From an uncultured Alphaproteobacteria bacterium (GTDB lineage Bacteria > Pseudomonadota > Alphaproteobacteria > Micropepsales > Micropepsaceae): DNA of 64,000 nt. Within the stretch, counting starts at the first letter, position 1, and every line of letters begins with the position of its first letter. Location: the NCBI GenBank assembly GCA_902826695.1, contig CADEFU010000014.1, forward strand, positions 1-64,000. Direction: 5' to 3'. Below, in pieces: positions 55,845 to 64,000 of the stretch. Under the pieces are notes generated by a model. It was not told the origin of the DNA. It saw only the letters and a program-made list of their open reading frames with translations, and did no database searches. The translations under genes and the position numbers were made by a program.

Positions 55845-58800
55845 TTACATCTTCACGCGCACGCCCAAGAAGTAGCGCCGTCCAAGCCCGTCATACGTGT
55901 CGGGCTCAGTGCTCCAACCGGTCGGTGTTGCCGTAAAGGCCGACGGTCCGATGAAGACGTAGTTGTTGGCCACGTTGCGGACGCCGCCATAGATGGAGAT
56001 GTTCTCCATGATGTCGTACGTGCCGCTGATGTCGTGGAACCACTGCGCCGGAATAGACTCCGGCGCAAGATCGCCAGCTTCATCGACACCGTTCGCCGAA
56101 CTCATCCATTGCGACGACCACGAAAGAGTCAGATCGCCGAACGAGTAGACCGCGCCGAGATTGACTTCGTCCTCGAACAAGCCGACGGACCCGGCGAAGG
56201 AAACGACCGTTGACAGCGGCGTGCCGGCCAGAACGGTCTGGTCGAACACGTTGGTGTGCTGCCAAAGCCCCGAGAGTGCCAACCGGCCATAGTCGTCGCT
56301 CTCCGATCCGCCGAACAGCTTGGTGACGTCCAGATTGTAAGACGCCTGTATCTCGAAGCCGTTGGTTTCGAGGGCATTCACGTTGCCTGAGGCGACATTC
56401 ACCTCGGTCAAGGCGCCGTTTAGATCGCGCGTCCAGCCGACCGGTCCGCCGGGCGTCTGGTTACAGAACGGACTGATGCCGGCGTCAACGCCGCCCGGTC
56501 CAATGGCCCCCGGCGTTTGGAAGCAGATGTCCAGCGTGTTGTCGCGCGAGACGGCCGCGATCGCGTCGGAGATATCGACGTGGAAATAGTCGGCCGACAG
56601 CGTCAAGTTCCCGAGCCAATCACCCCAGAAGTCAGGCGTGATCACGATGCCGAACTGTTGCGAGTCGCTCTTTTCCGGCCGGAGGTTTGGATTGCCTTGT
56701 CCAAACCCGCCCGTCCCTTGAAGTTCGGGCTGCGTAAGTACGAACCCACCGGGCGTCGCCGCGCGTGCGGCGATTGACGGGATGGCGAGACAGTTCGCCG
56801 TCACGGCCGGGTTGAAGTTCGGGCCGAGCGGATCATTCGGCCCGCCGGCAATGGGTCCGGGAACCCGCAGGTTGTTGCAGGGATCGGTGACTACGGCAAA
56901 GTTCTCCGAAGCGCCGGTGAACATTTCGCCGATGTTTGGCGCGCGAACGGCGCGTGCCAGTTGGCCACGCAATCTGATGCCGGCGGTCGGAATCCACTCG
57001 CCGTCGGCCGACCAGGCCATTGTGTAGCCGAATGAGGAGTACTCCGAAGCGCGGATCGCGCCGTGGACGTTGAGCTCCTTCACCAGCGGCAGATCGCGCA
57101 GCAACGGAACATCCACTTCGCCGAACGCTTCCCAAACGTCGAAGGCGCCACCGGTGACGGGTGTGATGTTGCCGGTGTTCTGTCCGGAGCGGGTTAGAGC
57201 ATCGGGAAAATCGTTGCCTTCCTCGCGCCGGTACTCGGCCCCGACTGCGGCATCAATTGTGCCGGCCCAGTTCTCCATGACCGTGCCTGTCGCGCTGACG
57301 CTGACGATCAGCTGCTCTTGCTGCAACGTCCGGAAGACTGGCGCCGAAAGCCAAGCGATTTGCGCATCGGTCCAGGTGCCCGGCGTGCGCACCGGTATGA
57401 ACAAGTTGACCGGTACGCAACCGTCGCCCACCGCGATCGGGTTTGCGCAAACGACGTCCTGCGGGTTCGTGAGCGGGTTGTTGTCCAAATCGGTGTTGAG
57501 ATCGATGACGTTCAACGACTCACGCATGTTCGATTCGTTGACGCCGCCACCCTCGCTGATCTGGTTCTGTGTCGTTCGGCCGAAGCTGACGGATGCTTCG
57601 TAGTCCCAAGTCCCGATCGCGCCCTCGATACCGGTGACGAAGCGGCCGTTCGACGACTCGAAGTCGTTGCCGCGGTTCCCGAGTTCGCTCATGCGGCGCT
57701 GGAAGCCGATCACTGCGCCCGGGATGGCCATGAGTTGGTTCACCAGCACTGCGCGAGCCAACAAGTGCGGATTGACGATGCCGAAGCGCGTGCCAAGTTC
57801 GTCCAGCAGCGCTCGCGGTATGTAAGGGTTGTTGGGCAGGATGCCTGCAGGGACACCGAGCGCCGCAGCCTCTTGTTCCGTGAAGTTGCCGAAAACATTC
57901 TCGCTCGCCAACGGGATCGGCTCGAATTCTGCGATGCTTTGGGTGTTGGTCCACGCGACCTCCGCGAAGACGCGGTGCGCCGGTGCGATGTCGTAGTTCA
58001 CTTGCCCGCTAAACTGATAGCGATCCGACGGAACCAAATGCAGGCGCAAAGAATTGCGGTTGAAGCCGTCGGCTCCGACCGGCGCGCGAACCGTAACGCC
58101 GTCGACGTGATCGATCACGAACTGCGTCGATGCCGCTGCCGCGCTGTTGGACAAGCGAAACCGGCCACCCTCGCTGAAACCGCTGAAGACCGGACAGACT
58201 TGCGTGAAAGCGCTGCCGCCGACGAAAAGGCCGCTTAGGCAGTCGATCGGGTCGCGAGACCGTGCATATGCAGGCCCTTGACGGCTGTAACCGAGACTGA
58301 GCACGGCGTTACCCTTGTCGTCGGCAAAGTTCCCGCCCATCGTGGCTGTTGCGCGGTAGCTGTCTGCATCGGGATACGTTTCCGTTCCGCCAGCCTGGAA
58401 GTTCGCGGTCATTCCCTCGAAGTTCTTCTTCAAGATGACGTTCACGACGCCGGCGACGGCGTCTGATCCGTAGACGGCCGACGAGCCGCCGGAAAGAACA
58501 TCGACCCGATCGATCAGCTCTGTCGGGATCGAGTTGAAGTCTACGATTTGGCTAAGCGGCAGGCCGGCGACCACGCGCCGACCGTTGATGAGCACAAGCG
58601 TCCGGTTCGAGCCCAAGTTGCGCAAATCCAGCGTGTTCACGCCGTTGCCCGTGGTCACGAAGTTTGAGTTCGCCGATGAAAGCAGCGGAACGCCCACGAT
58701 TGGCAGATCGCGCAACACATCGACGACGTTTGCCTCGCCCGACAGCTCGATCTTTTGCGAAGTGACCGTCTGCGTTGAAACGTTGTTCTGCGTGTTAGGC

Positions 58801-58931
58801 TGTTTGATGCGCGTGCCGGTAACGGTCACTTTCTCGACCGTCTCGCCGTCTTGCGCAGCCGCGGGCGCTGCCAATAGTCCCGCCAATGCCGCAACACTCG
58901 TAGTCGCCAAAAGAATGCGACGCATAGTCAT
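55845..58931 (-). CDS. TonB-dependent outer membrane receptor
   Basis: A 1028-residue outer membrane protein with a signal peptide (TSVAALAGLLAAPAAAQ), a TonB-box-like EKVTVTGTRI near residue 35, a plug domain (VDVLRDLPIVGVPLLSS, NLGSNRTLVLINGRRV, GGSSAVYGSDAVAGVVNVIL) and a beta barrel ending in RRYFLGVRVKM. It imports a large or scarce ligand with TonB energy. The ligand is not evident: no siderophore or glycan genes are adjacent. GGGGAG lies 8 bases before ATG 58931. Confidence 0.93.
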   Translation of the reverse strand: MTMRRILLATTSVAALAGLLAAPAAAQDGETVEKVTVTGTRIKQPNTQNNVSTQTVTSQKIELSGEANVVDVLRDLPIVGVPLLSSANSNFVTTGNGVNTLDLRNLGSNRTLVLINGRRVVAGLPLSQIVDFNSIPTELIDRVDVLSGGSSAVYGSDAVAGVVNVILKKNFEGMTANFQAGGTETYPDADSYRATATMGGNFADDKGNAVLSLGYSRQGPAYARSRDPIDCLSGLFVGGSAFTQVCPVFSGFSEGGRFRLSNSAAAASTQFVIDHVDGVTVRAPVGADGFNRNSLRLHLVPSDRYQFSGQVNYDIAPAHRVFAEVAWTNTQSIAEFEPIPLASENVFGNFTEQEAAALGVPAGILPNNPYIPRALLDELGTRFGIVNPHLLARAVLVNQLMAIPGAVIGFQRRMSELGNRGNDFESSNGRFVTGIEGAIGTWDYEASVSFGRTTQNQISEGGGVNESNMRESLNVIDLNTDLDNNPLTNPQDVVCANPIAVGDGCVPVNLFIPVRTPGTWTDAQIAWLSAPVFRTLQQEQLIVSVSATGTVMENWAGTIDAAVGAEYRREEGNDFPDALTRSGQNTGNITPVTGGAFDVWEAFGEVDVPLLRDLPLVKELNVHGAIRASEYSSFGYTMAWSADGEWIPTAGIRLRGQLARAVRAPNIGEMFTGASENFAVVTDPCNNLRVPGPIAGGPNDPLGPNFNPAVTANCLAIPSIAARAATPGGFVLTQPELQGTGGFGQGNPNLRPEKSDSQQFGIVITPDFWGDWLGNLTLSADYFHVDISDAIAAVSRDNTLDICFQTPGAIGPGGVDAGISPFCNQTPGGPVGWTRDLNGALTEVNVASGNVNALETNGFEIQASYNLDVTKLFGGSESDDYGRLALSGLWQHTNVFDQTVLAGTPLSTVVSFAGSVGLFEDEVNLGAVYSFGDLTLSWSSQWMSSANGVDEAGDLAPESIPAQWFHDISGTYDIMENISIYGGVRNVANNYVFIGPSAFTATPTGWSTEPDTYDGLGRRYFLGVRVKM

Positions 58932-59751
58932 CGTCTAAACTCCCCACCGTTTCGCCGCGCGTGGCGGCATCCCCTCTTGAAGTTCGGTGCCGCCCCAAGC
59001 CGCACGCCGAACCAATCGAAATCACGCGGCTGTTACGAGCCGTCGCGTTTCTATTCCTCACTCGACTCGCGAAGGATTGCTATCGGGAAGTTGCAGTGCG
59101 CGTTGCTTTCAATGAGATCAGTCGCGCGCAAATCACAGGCCAGTTAAATGCGGTGACACAATGCCAGTTGATCTCGAAGCCGATCCAGTATCGATCGCGT
59201 AAGTGGACCGGTCGCGCTTTCGCGCGCTCGCTCTGGATCGCACACGATGTGCGAAACTGGACTCGTAATCGCGAAAGCGTGAACTGGAGTGGTTATCCAA
59301 CGAGAAACTGGTCGTATCGCGGATTCCGCGCGCTCATCTCACGTCAGCCGCGGGCTCAAATGCGACGCGGCCCAAGCTGTCCGCACGGTGGCGCGGCTTG
59401 GACGGAGAACCCAACATACCCGCGCCAGCGCCAGGCGCTCAGATTTCCAACGACGATAGGCATGTCGTCGGCGCGTAAAGGGCAGCTTCTCGAGTGGGCT
59501 GCGGATGGGTGGATCGTCGAAGGCGATCGAAACAAGCCCGCTGTCGCCGAACTGGGTTGGCGAGGCGCCCCCGTCGGGACGTCTCTTGGGTTTCGCGGCA
59601 CACACGCCGGCCGCCATTCGTGATGGTGTCGTCCGTTTGGCCCCCGTCCTTCAAATGGCGAGGGAACGCGGGCTGTGGCGAGGCAGGCGCCCCAAAGCAA
59701 AACGGGCGGAGCCATCGCTCCGCCCGCTGAAATATGCCGTCTGCTAAGACG
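58932..59751. other. 820-base intergenic region
   Basis: Longest non-coding stretch of the window, between the TonB receptor start and the CtpA stop. It contains the CtpA terminator at 59700-59726 and must hold the receptor promoter near 58950-59100, but I see no clear -35/-10 pair. Bases 59260-59320 have loosely repeated GAAACTGG-like and CGCGAAAG words. The only long frame (58961-59623) has no ribosome binding site or recognisable composition. Confidence 0.6.
59700..59726 (-). terminator. hairpin terminator after ctpA
   Basis: A perfect 10-base-pair stem (CGGGCGGAGC/GCTCCGCCCG) with a CATC loop lies about 25 bases past the CtpA stop on the minus strand and is followed by TTTGCTTT. It should end the gpmA/envC/ctpA transcription unit. 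Confidence 0.7.
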
Positions 59752-61053
59752 TTATCTGGGGCGCGCCGGGGCACCGTTCGATACAATCTCCTGCCCGCGC
59801 AGCAGACGCATCGCGTAGGTCAGCTGGAAGTCGTCGAATTTCTCGCCCGGCTTCGGCTTCACGACAGGCCCGACATGCGGCTTGCGCCCGCCTTCCTGTC
59901 CATTGAGATGCTTCGGCAGGTTGGCTTCCGAGAGGCGGTCTTTCGCATCCGCCTCGCTGTCATCTTCGGCCTTTTGCTCGACCAAAATATCCGGGTCGAT
60001 GCCCGTCGCTTGGATCGAGCGTCCCGACGGCGTGTAGTACTTCGCCGTCGTCAGCCTAAGTGCGCCATCGACGCCGCCCGACAGCGGGATCACGGTCTGC
60101 ACCGAACCCTTGCCGAACGAACGCGTACCCACGACGCGAGCCCGCTTTTGGTCTTGCAGCGCACCGGCGACGATTTCCGAAGCCGACGCTGAGCCTTCGT
60201 TGATGATCACGACGACCGGCACACTGGAAAACATCTGACCGGAGCGTGCGTTGTAGCGCTGCGTATCGCCAGCGCGGCGCCCGCGCGTCGACACGATTTC
60301 GCCTTGGTCGAGGAATGCGTCCGAAACCGAGATCGCCTGATCGAGCAGGCCGCCCGGGTTGTTCCGCAAATCGAGCACGATTCCGCGCAGCTTGTTGCCG
60401 ATCTTCGCTTTCGTCAGCTCGACTGCCCGCTCAATCCCATCCTCGGTTTGCTCGTTGAACGTCGTGATGCGGATGTACGAGATATCGCCTTCCTGGCGCC
60501 ACCGCACGCTTTCGACCCGGATGATCGCGCGTGTTAGCGTGATTTCAAGCGGCTTTTTCTCGCCCTTGCGCAGCACCATGAGGCGGATCTGCGAGTTCAC
60601 CGGGCCGCGCATCTTGTCCACGGCCTCCGAGAGCGTCAGCCCCTGGATCTGCATCCCATCGATCGTAGCGATCAAGTCACCCGACTTGATGCCGGCCTTC
60701 GCCGCCGGCGTCCCGTCCATCGGCGAGATGACCTTGACGAGGCCTTCTTCCATCGTGACTTCGAGCCCAAGCCCGCCGTATTCGCCGCGGGTCGACACCT
60801 GCATGTCCGAGAAATTCTTCGGGTTGAGGTAGCTGGAGTGCGGGTCGAGCGACATCAGCATGCCGTTGATCGCGTTCTCGACGAGTTCCCCGTCCTTGAC
60901 CTCGCGGACGTAGTCGTTTTTGACCCGCTCGAACACGTCACCGAACAGGTTGAGTTGCCGGTAGGTATCGGTGGACGCGATCGCTTGACCGGCCACCACA
61001 GCGACAAGTGCACCGCCGACCGCAGAAATCGCAGCGAGGAAAGTTTTGTTCAT
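59752..61053 (-). CDS. ctpA: C-terminal processing peptidase, S41 family
   Basis: Periplasmic serine protease that trims envelope proteins and peptidoglycan hydrolases. The 433-residue protein has an N-terminal signal/anchor (LAAISAVGGALVAVVAG), a PDZ domain (about 85-170, GGLGLEVT and GIKSGDLIATIDG), and the S41 catalytic domain with Ser290 (GSASASEIVAG) and Lys315 (FGKGSVQT). The C-terminus is charged. It begins 3 bases after the EnvC stop. Confidence 0.95.
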   Translation of the reverse strand: MNKTFLAAISAVGGALVAVVAGQAIASTDTYRQLNLFGDVFERVKNDYVREVKDGELVENAINGMLMSLDPHSSYLNPKNFSDMQVSTRGEYGGLGLEVTMEEGLVKVISPMDGTPAAKAGIKSGDLIATIDGMQIQGLTLSEAVDKMRGPVNSQIRLMVLRKGEKKPLEITLTRAIIRVESVRWRQEGDISYIRITTFNEQTEDGIERAVELTKAKIGNKLRGIVLDLRNNPGGLLDQAISVSDAFLDQGEIVSTRGRRAGDTQRYNARSGQMFSSVPVVVIINEGSASASEIVAGALQDQKRARVVGTRSFGKGSVQTVIPLSGGVDGALRLTTAKYYTPSGRSIQATGIDPDILVEQKAEDDSEADAKDRLSEANLPKHLNGQEGGRKPHVGPVVKPKPGEKFDDFQLTYAMRLLRGQEIVSNGAPARPR

Positions 61054-61056
61054 GGG

Positions 61057-62304
61057 CTATCCGCTCACTCTTTCTTTGAGGGCCGCGAACCAAGGCGCCG
61101 GATCGACCGGCACGTTGTTGCGGCGGAACTCGATGTAAAGTTTCTCGCCTACCGTTCCTTGCAATCTGCCTTCGCGCAATTGCGAACCCGCCCCCATACG
61201 TCCGACGGGCTCTCCCGCAAGTACAACCTGACCGACAGCTCCATCGACTTTGGAGAGACCAGCTAGCAAAACATGATAGCCGCCGTTGGCCGCAATGATC
61301 AACATTTTGCCGTACCCGCGAAACGTGCCGGAATACATGATTTTCCCGTCACACGGAGAAGTGACCTGAGCGCCTGGCTTGGTTTTGAGGTGAATTCCTG
61401 CAAGCTGCCCGCCCGTTCCGTCCGACGAACCGAACCGCGAAGCGAGTTCACCGTTAGCAGGTAACGTCAACAGCCCCCGCAAATTCTCCAGGGGCGTGTT
61501 GCGCGCAGCACCGGCGCTCGCGATTTGGGTGGTAATTGTGCGTGCCGAACCTGCCGAAACGGGGCGTTTGGAGTCTTCCTCCAGCGTTGCAATCAGGGCG
61601 CGCAGGTCCTTCACTTGCTCGGCCAGCGTGCCGAGGCGGTTCTGCACGGTCTTGAGCTGATCGCGCGTCTGCGCCGCCAAATGACGCCGTTGGTTCAAGA
61701 GTTCGCTGAGTACGTTGCGATCCCGGTCCAATGCTTCTGTCGCGGCGGCGACCCGCATTCGCTCTTCGGCCGCCTTCTGCCGCATCGTCCGCAGGTTAAC
61801 GAGTTCGTTGCTGAGCTTGGCTGCCTCGCGCCGGATCTCGGGCACAACGGCGGTCAAAAGCATCGCGGAGCGTGCCGCCCCGGTGGCGTCGTTGGGCCGT
61901 ATGATCAGCGCCGGCGGCGGTTCGTTGCCCATGCGCTGCAATACGGCCAGCAGCGAGGCGAGCTTTCCCCGTTGCCCCATAAGCGCGCGCATGCCGTCCG
62001 CCTCGCGCGTCTCGAACATGGCGAGCCGCTCTTCCACGACGTTGAGCTCCCGCTCGCGCGCCTGCGCCGCGGAGGCCGCCTGGATCAGCTGCCCACGCAA
62101 CTGCTCCTGCTCCTGTGCGAGATCAAGCGACGACCGGCTCAACGTTTCGACGTCGCGCTTGTCCTGACCGATCTGCTTCTGAATTTCGTTCAGCTTGTCG
62201 GCCGGGCTCGTCGCCTGCGCGAGCGCTTGAGACGCGACTAGACCGGCCGCCACAAGCGCGATCGCGCTGGCGCCAACCGTTAGCCTAGTCTGCCTGAGCC
62301 GCAT
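61057..62304 (-). CDS. envC: EnvC-type murein hydrolase activator
   Basis: A 415-residue exported protein with signal peptide (ALVAAGLVASQALA), a long coiled-coil region (about residues 25-250: KLNEIQKQIGQDKRDVETL and similar) and a C-terminal LytM/M23-fold domain (VTSPCDGKIMYSGTFRGYGKM). The zinc-binding HxH residues of active M23 enzymes appear absent, as in EnvC, which activates amidases rather than cutting itself. ATG 62304 has GGGAG close upstream; the longer frame to 62343 lacks the signal start. Confidence 0.9.
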   Translation of the reverse strand: MRLRQTRLTVGASAIALVAAGLVASQALAQATSPADKLNEIQKQIGQDKRDVETLSRSSLDLAQEQEQLRGQLIQAASAAQARERELNVVEERLAMFETREADGMRALMGQRGKLASLLAVLQRMGNEPPPALIIRPNDATGAARSAMLLTAVVPEIRREAAKLSNELVNLRTMRQKAAEERMRVAAATEALDRDRNVLSELLNQRRHLAAQTRDQLKTVQNRLGTLAEQVKDLRALIATLEEDSKRPVSAGSARTITTQIASAGAARNTPLENLRGLLTLPANGELASRFGSSDGTGGQLAGIHLKTKPGAQVTSPCDGKIMYSGTFRGYGKMLIIAANGGYHVLLAGLSKVDGAVGQVVLAGEPVGRMGAGSQLREGRLQGTVGEKLYIEFRRNNVPVDPAPWFAALKERVSG

Positions 62305-62392
62305 AACACTCCCGCGCGCCCAAGCCCCGTCAGGCGCGATCAAAACGAATCAATGTGGCGATTATTCGTCAGGCAGGCAGCCGCCGTCGAGG

Positions 62393-63154
62393 TCAAGTCT
62401 TTTTGGTTTGGCTCACAACGGTGTTTATCCGCCGCGCGATTTCGTCAGGATCCCCGACATCGGCGTGGCGCGCCGACAACAGCCGATCGTTCAGCTTGTA
62501 GGCCCGAGGCACGCCCGTCGCCAGGTTGATGCCCTCGATTTCCGCGTCGCCTTTGCTTTCCAAGTGCTTGAGTAACGCCCGAAGCGAATTGCCATGCGCA
62601 GCGATCAGCACCTTTTTGCCCGCTTTGATGTGCGGAACGATGGCGCTCTGCCAATACGGCAGCACGCGTTCGACGACGATCTTCAGGCTCTCGCCGCGCG
62701 GCAGATCCGCTTCGGGCACGCTGCCATAGCGCGCGTCGAACTTCGGGTAGTCGGGATCGCTCTTCTCGACGAGCGGCGGCACCGTCGCATAGCCGCGCCG
62801 CCACTTGTGCACCTGCTCCTCGCCGAACTGCTTGACGGACGCAGCCTTGTCCTTGCCTTGCAGCGCCCCGTAATGGCGTTCGTTCAAGTGCCAGTCCTTG
62901 ACGACCGGGATCCACATCAGATCCATCTCTTCGAGAACGAGCCACAGCGTCTTGATTGCCCGGCTCTGCAGCGAGGTGAACGCGATGTCGAACGTGTAGC
63001 CCTCGGCCTTGAGCAACCGCCCCGCAGCCCGCGCCTCCGAAACCCCAAGCTCCGACAGCGGACTGTCGCGCCAGCCGGTGAAGATGTTGAGCTTGTTCGC
63101 CTCGCTCTGCCCGTGACGAATGAAGACGAGATCGTAGTTTGCGGAGGGCTGCAT
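62393..63154 (-). CDS. gpmA: 2,3-bisphosphoglycerate-dependent phosphoglycerate mutase
   Basis: Interconverts 3- and 2-phosphoglycerate in glycolysis/gluconeogenesis. The 253-residue protein has the phosphohistidine motif FIRHGQSEAN (His14), LNERHYGALQGKDKA, RRGYATVPP and the second His in AAHGNSLRALL. Length is standard for the dPGM type. It precedes EnvC/CtpA on the same strand by about 90 bases. Confidence 0.95.
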   Translation of the reverse strand: MQPSANYDLVFIRHGQSEANKLNIFTGWRDSPLSELGVSEARAAGRLLKAEGYTFDIAFTSLQSRAIKTLWLVLEEMDLMWIPVVKDWHLNERHYGALQGKDKAASVKQFGEEQVHKWRRGYATVPPLVEKSDPDYPKFDARYGSVPEADLPRGESLKIVVERVLPYWQSAIVPHIKAGKKVLIAAHGNSLRALLKHLESKGDAEIEGINLATGVPRAYKLNDRLLSARHADVGDPDEIARRINTVVSQTKKT

Positions 63155-63227
63155 CCGAGTTCCGTGTGTTGCGATATCGCTGGCAAAATGACAGCACCGG
63201 CCGATACGCGCAATGCGTCGTCGGCGC

Positions 63228-63791
63228 TCACATCAAATCGGCGAACAGCAGCGAAACATAGGTGAGGAACACGCCGGCGGCGCCGGCGGCAAGCGCCTTG
63301 TGCAGGGTTTCGTTCGAGAACAGAGCCCCGGCCGCAAAGCCGATGAAGAAGACAAGATGGAACGCAAGGTCGGCTTGGTTTTGCAGATGCCCGCTGACCG
63401 CATACGTACGCACCAGGCTCACGATCACGACGGCCAGGAATATTCCGAAGAACCATGGCGCTTGCGCGAAGTGGTTCGCGCGCAAGTCGTGCATTTCCTC
63501 GTTGTCGAAGTCGGGCAACACCAGTGCGCTCAAGAAGAACAGCAAGATCGGCTGCATCAGCGTCGCCAGAAACGCGAAGAACGTCCACGTCTCGACGGTG
63601 CGCAAACCGAACATCGTCCACCACATCTGAACGTGGATGAGCAACAGCGTAAACACCCACACGAACGTGGGCCAATACGGCTTCACGCGTCCGCGCACCT
63701 GCACGATGCGCGCGACGCCCGTCAGCAAGTTCGTGACGCCAAGCCCGAGCACGATCGAGATTAGAACCGACAGATGCGCAAAATCGTCCAT
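63228..63791 (-). CDS. hypothetical multi-pass membrane protein
   Basis: A 187-residue protein with about six hydrophobic segments (VLISIVLGLGVTNLLTGVA, WPTFVWVFTLLLIHVQMWW, FFAFLATLMQPILLFFLSAL, APWFFGIFLAVVIVSLV, LAFHLVFFIGFAAGALF and a C-terminal one). The N-terminal MDDFAHLSVLISIVLGLGVT is seen in a common but uncharacterised alphaproteobacterial membrane family. It follows the partial gene at the edge by 6 bases. No function can be given. Confidence 0.7.
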   Translation of the reverse strand: MDDFAHLSVLISIVLGLGVTNLLTGVARIVQVRGRVKPYWPTFVWVFTLLLIHVQMWWTMFGLRTVETWTFFAFLATLMQPILLFFLSALVLPDFDNEEMHDLRANHFAQAPWFFGIFLAVVIVSLVRTYAVSGHLQNQADLAFHLVFFIGFAAGALFSNETLHKALAAGAAGVFLTYVSLLFADLM

Positions 63792-63797
63792 GCGCGC

Positions 63798-64000
63798 CTA
63801 CTTCACGGGCTCGCACGGCCCGGTGCGAACCGTGAGGTTGAGGTGGTCGATATCGGGTTTCTCGAACCCCGCGTGATAGAACCAAAGCCACCCCGCCTCG
63901 CCGATGAAGTCGAGCCGCAGGAACGCCTGTTCGCCTTTGGCCGAGAACTTCCAACCGTCGCCGGCGTAGGGCTCGGTCAGCACCGAGCGCGCCGCCTCGC
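63798..64000 (-). CDS. hypothetical protein, C-terminal part (cut by window edge)
   Basis: The last ~67 residues of a minus-strand protein whose start lies beyond base 64000. The sequence EPYAGDGWKFSAKGEQ, then FLRLDFIGEAGWLWFYHAGF, looks like a small soluble beta domain. The frame is open through the window edge, so the GTG at 63983 is probably not the start. Family not recognised. It is only 6 bases from the following membrane protein gene, so the two are likely cotranscribed. Confidence 0.5.
   Translation of the reverse strand, partial: EAARSVLTEPYAGDGWKFSAKGEQAFLRLDFIGEAGWLWFYHAGFEKPDIDHLNLTVRTGPCEPVK

Noticed and set aside
58961..59623. 220-codon plus-strand frame in the long intergenic region
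   Set aside because: No Shine-Dalgarno site, Arg/Trp-rich odd composition, no recognisable motif; runs to near the ctpA terminator. Left as non-coding.
61057..62304. Active M23 zinc endopeptidase
   Set aside because: The LytM-fold domain is present, but the HxxxD and HxH metal ligands are not visible; EnvC-type non-catalytic activators lack them normally.

Overview
The window is a gene-dense, GC-rich (roughly 60-65 % by eye) piece of an alphaproteobacterial chromosome. The evidence is the leuB-asd pair, a split F1-only ATP synthase operon (atpHAGDC without F0 genes), an AFG1/ZapE ATPase next to mdh and the sucCD-sucAB-lpd block, the xerC/priA/fsa neighbourhood, and EnvC-CtpA-divergent deacetylase-RppH on one strand. 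A TonB-dependent receptor and CC0125-type lipoprotein suggest something near Caulobacterales or Micropepsales, but I cannot fix the genus. I saw no rRNA, tRNA, CRISPR array, prophage or intact insertion sequence.

Layout. 1-1461 (+): leuB end and asd. 1458-4500 (-): lipoprotein, pyridoxal kinase, an ECF42-type sigma factor and its YCII partner. 4626-11400 (+): a CoA-ester lyase, three paralogous exported TPR proteins, a mesaconyl-CoA-hydratase-like MaoC protein, a DgkA-type kinase, mmsA and an LprI-like secreted protein. The enzymes share a propionyl-CoA/glyoxylate theme. 12026-29954 (mostly +): zapE, mdh, a block of acyl-CoA genes, then sucC, a small exported protein, sucD, sucA, sucB, lpd. 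This is the lower TCA cycle. 30051-34650: xerC, fsa, priA, ppa. 34887-39720 (+): atpHAGDC. 39836-42010 (+): a ferritin-like protein and two paralogous low-complexity membrane-anchored proteins.

42077-64000 is entirely on the minus strand: tannase-family esterase, arginase and ornithine cyclodeaminase (arginine to proline), a GNAT/MoaD/BNR-repeat cluster, a polysaccharide flippase and glycosyltransferase, hydrolase, RppH, divergent polysaccharide deacetylase, then a TonB receptor/OmpA/transposase-derived module wedged before CtpA, EnvC and GpmA, and membrane proteins at the edge.

The most unusual item is the intact gene at 53518-54654. It is clearly descended from an IS256-type transposase, but its DDE acidic residues look altered, it has no visible terminal repeats and it keeps a good ribosome binding site: a probable domesticated transposase. 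Also notable are three REP-like paired inverted repeats (29953-30052, 45997-46088, 46926-47030), the first with both flanking genes' stop codons at its ends; a second, unrelated inverted-repeat element (31010-31144); and the tandem alanine-rich paralogs with a shared leader and shared C-terminal anchor.
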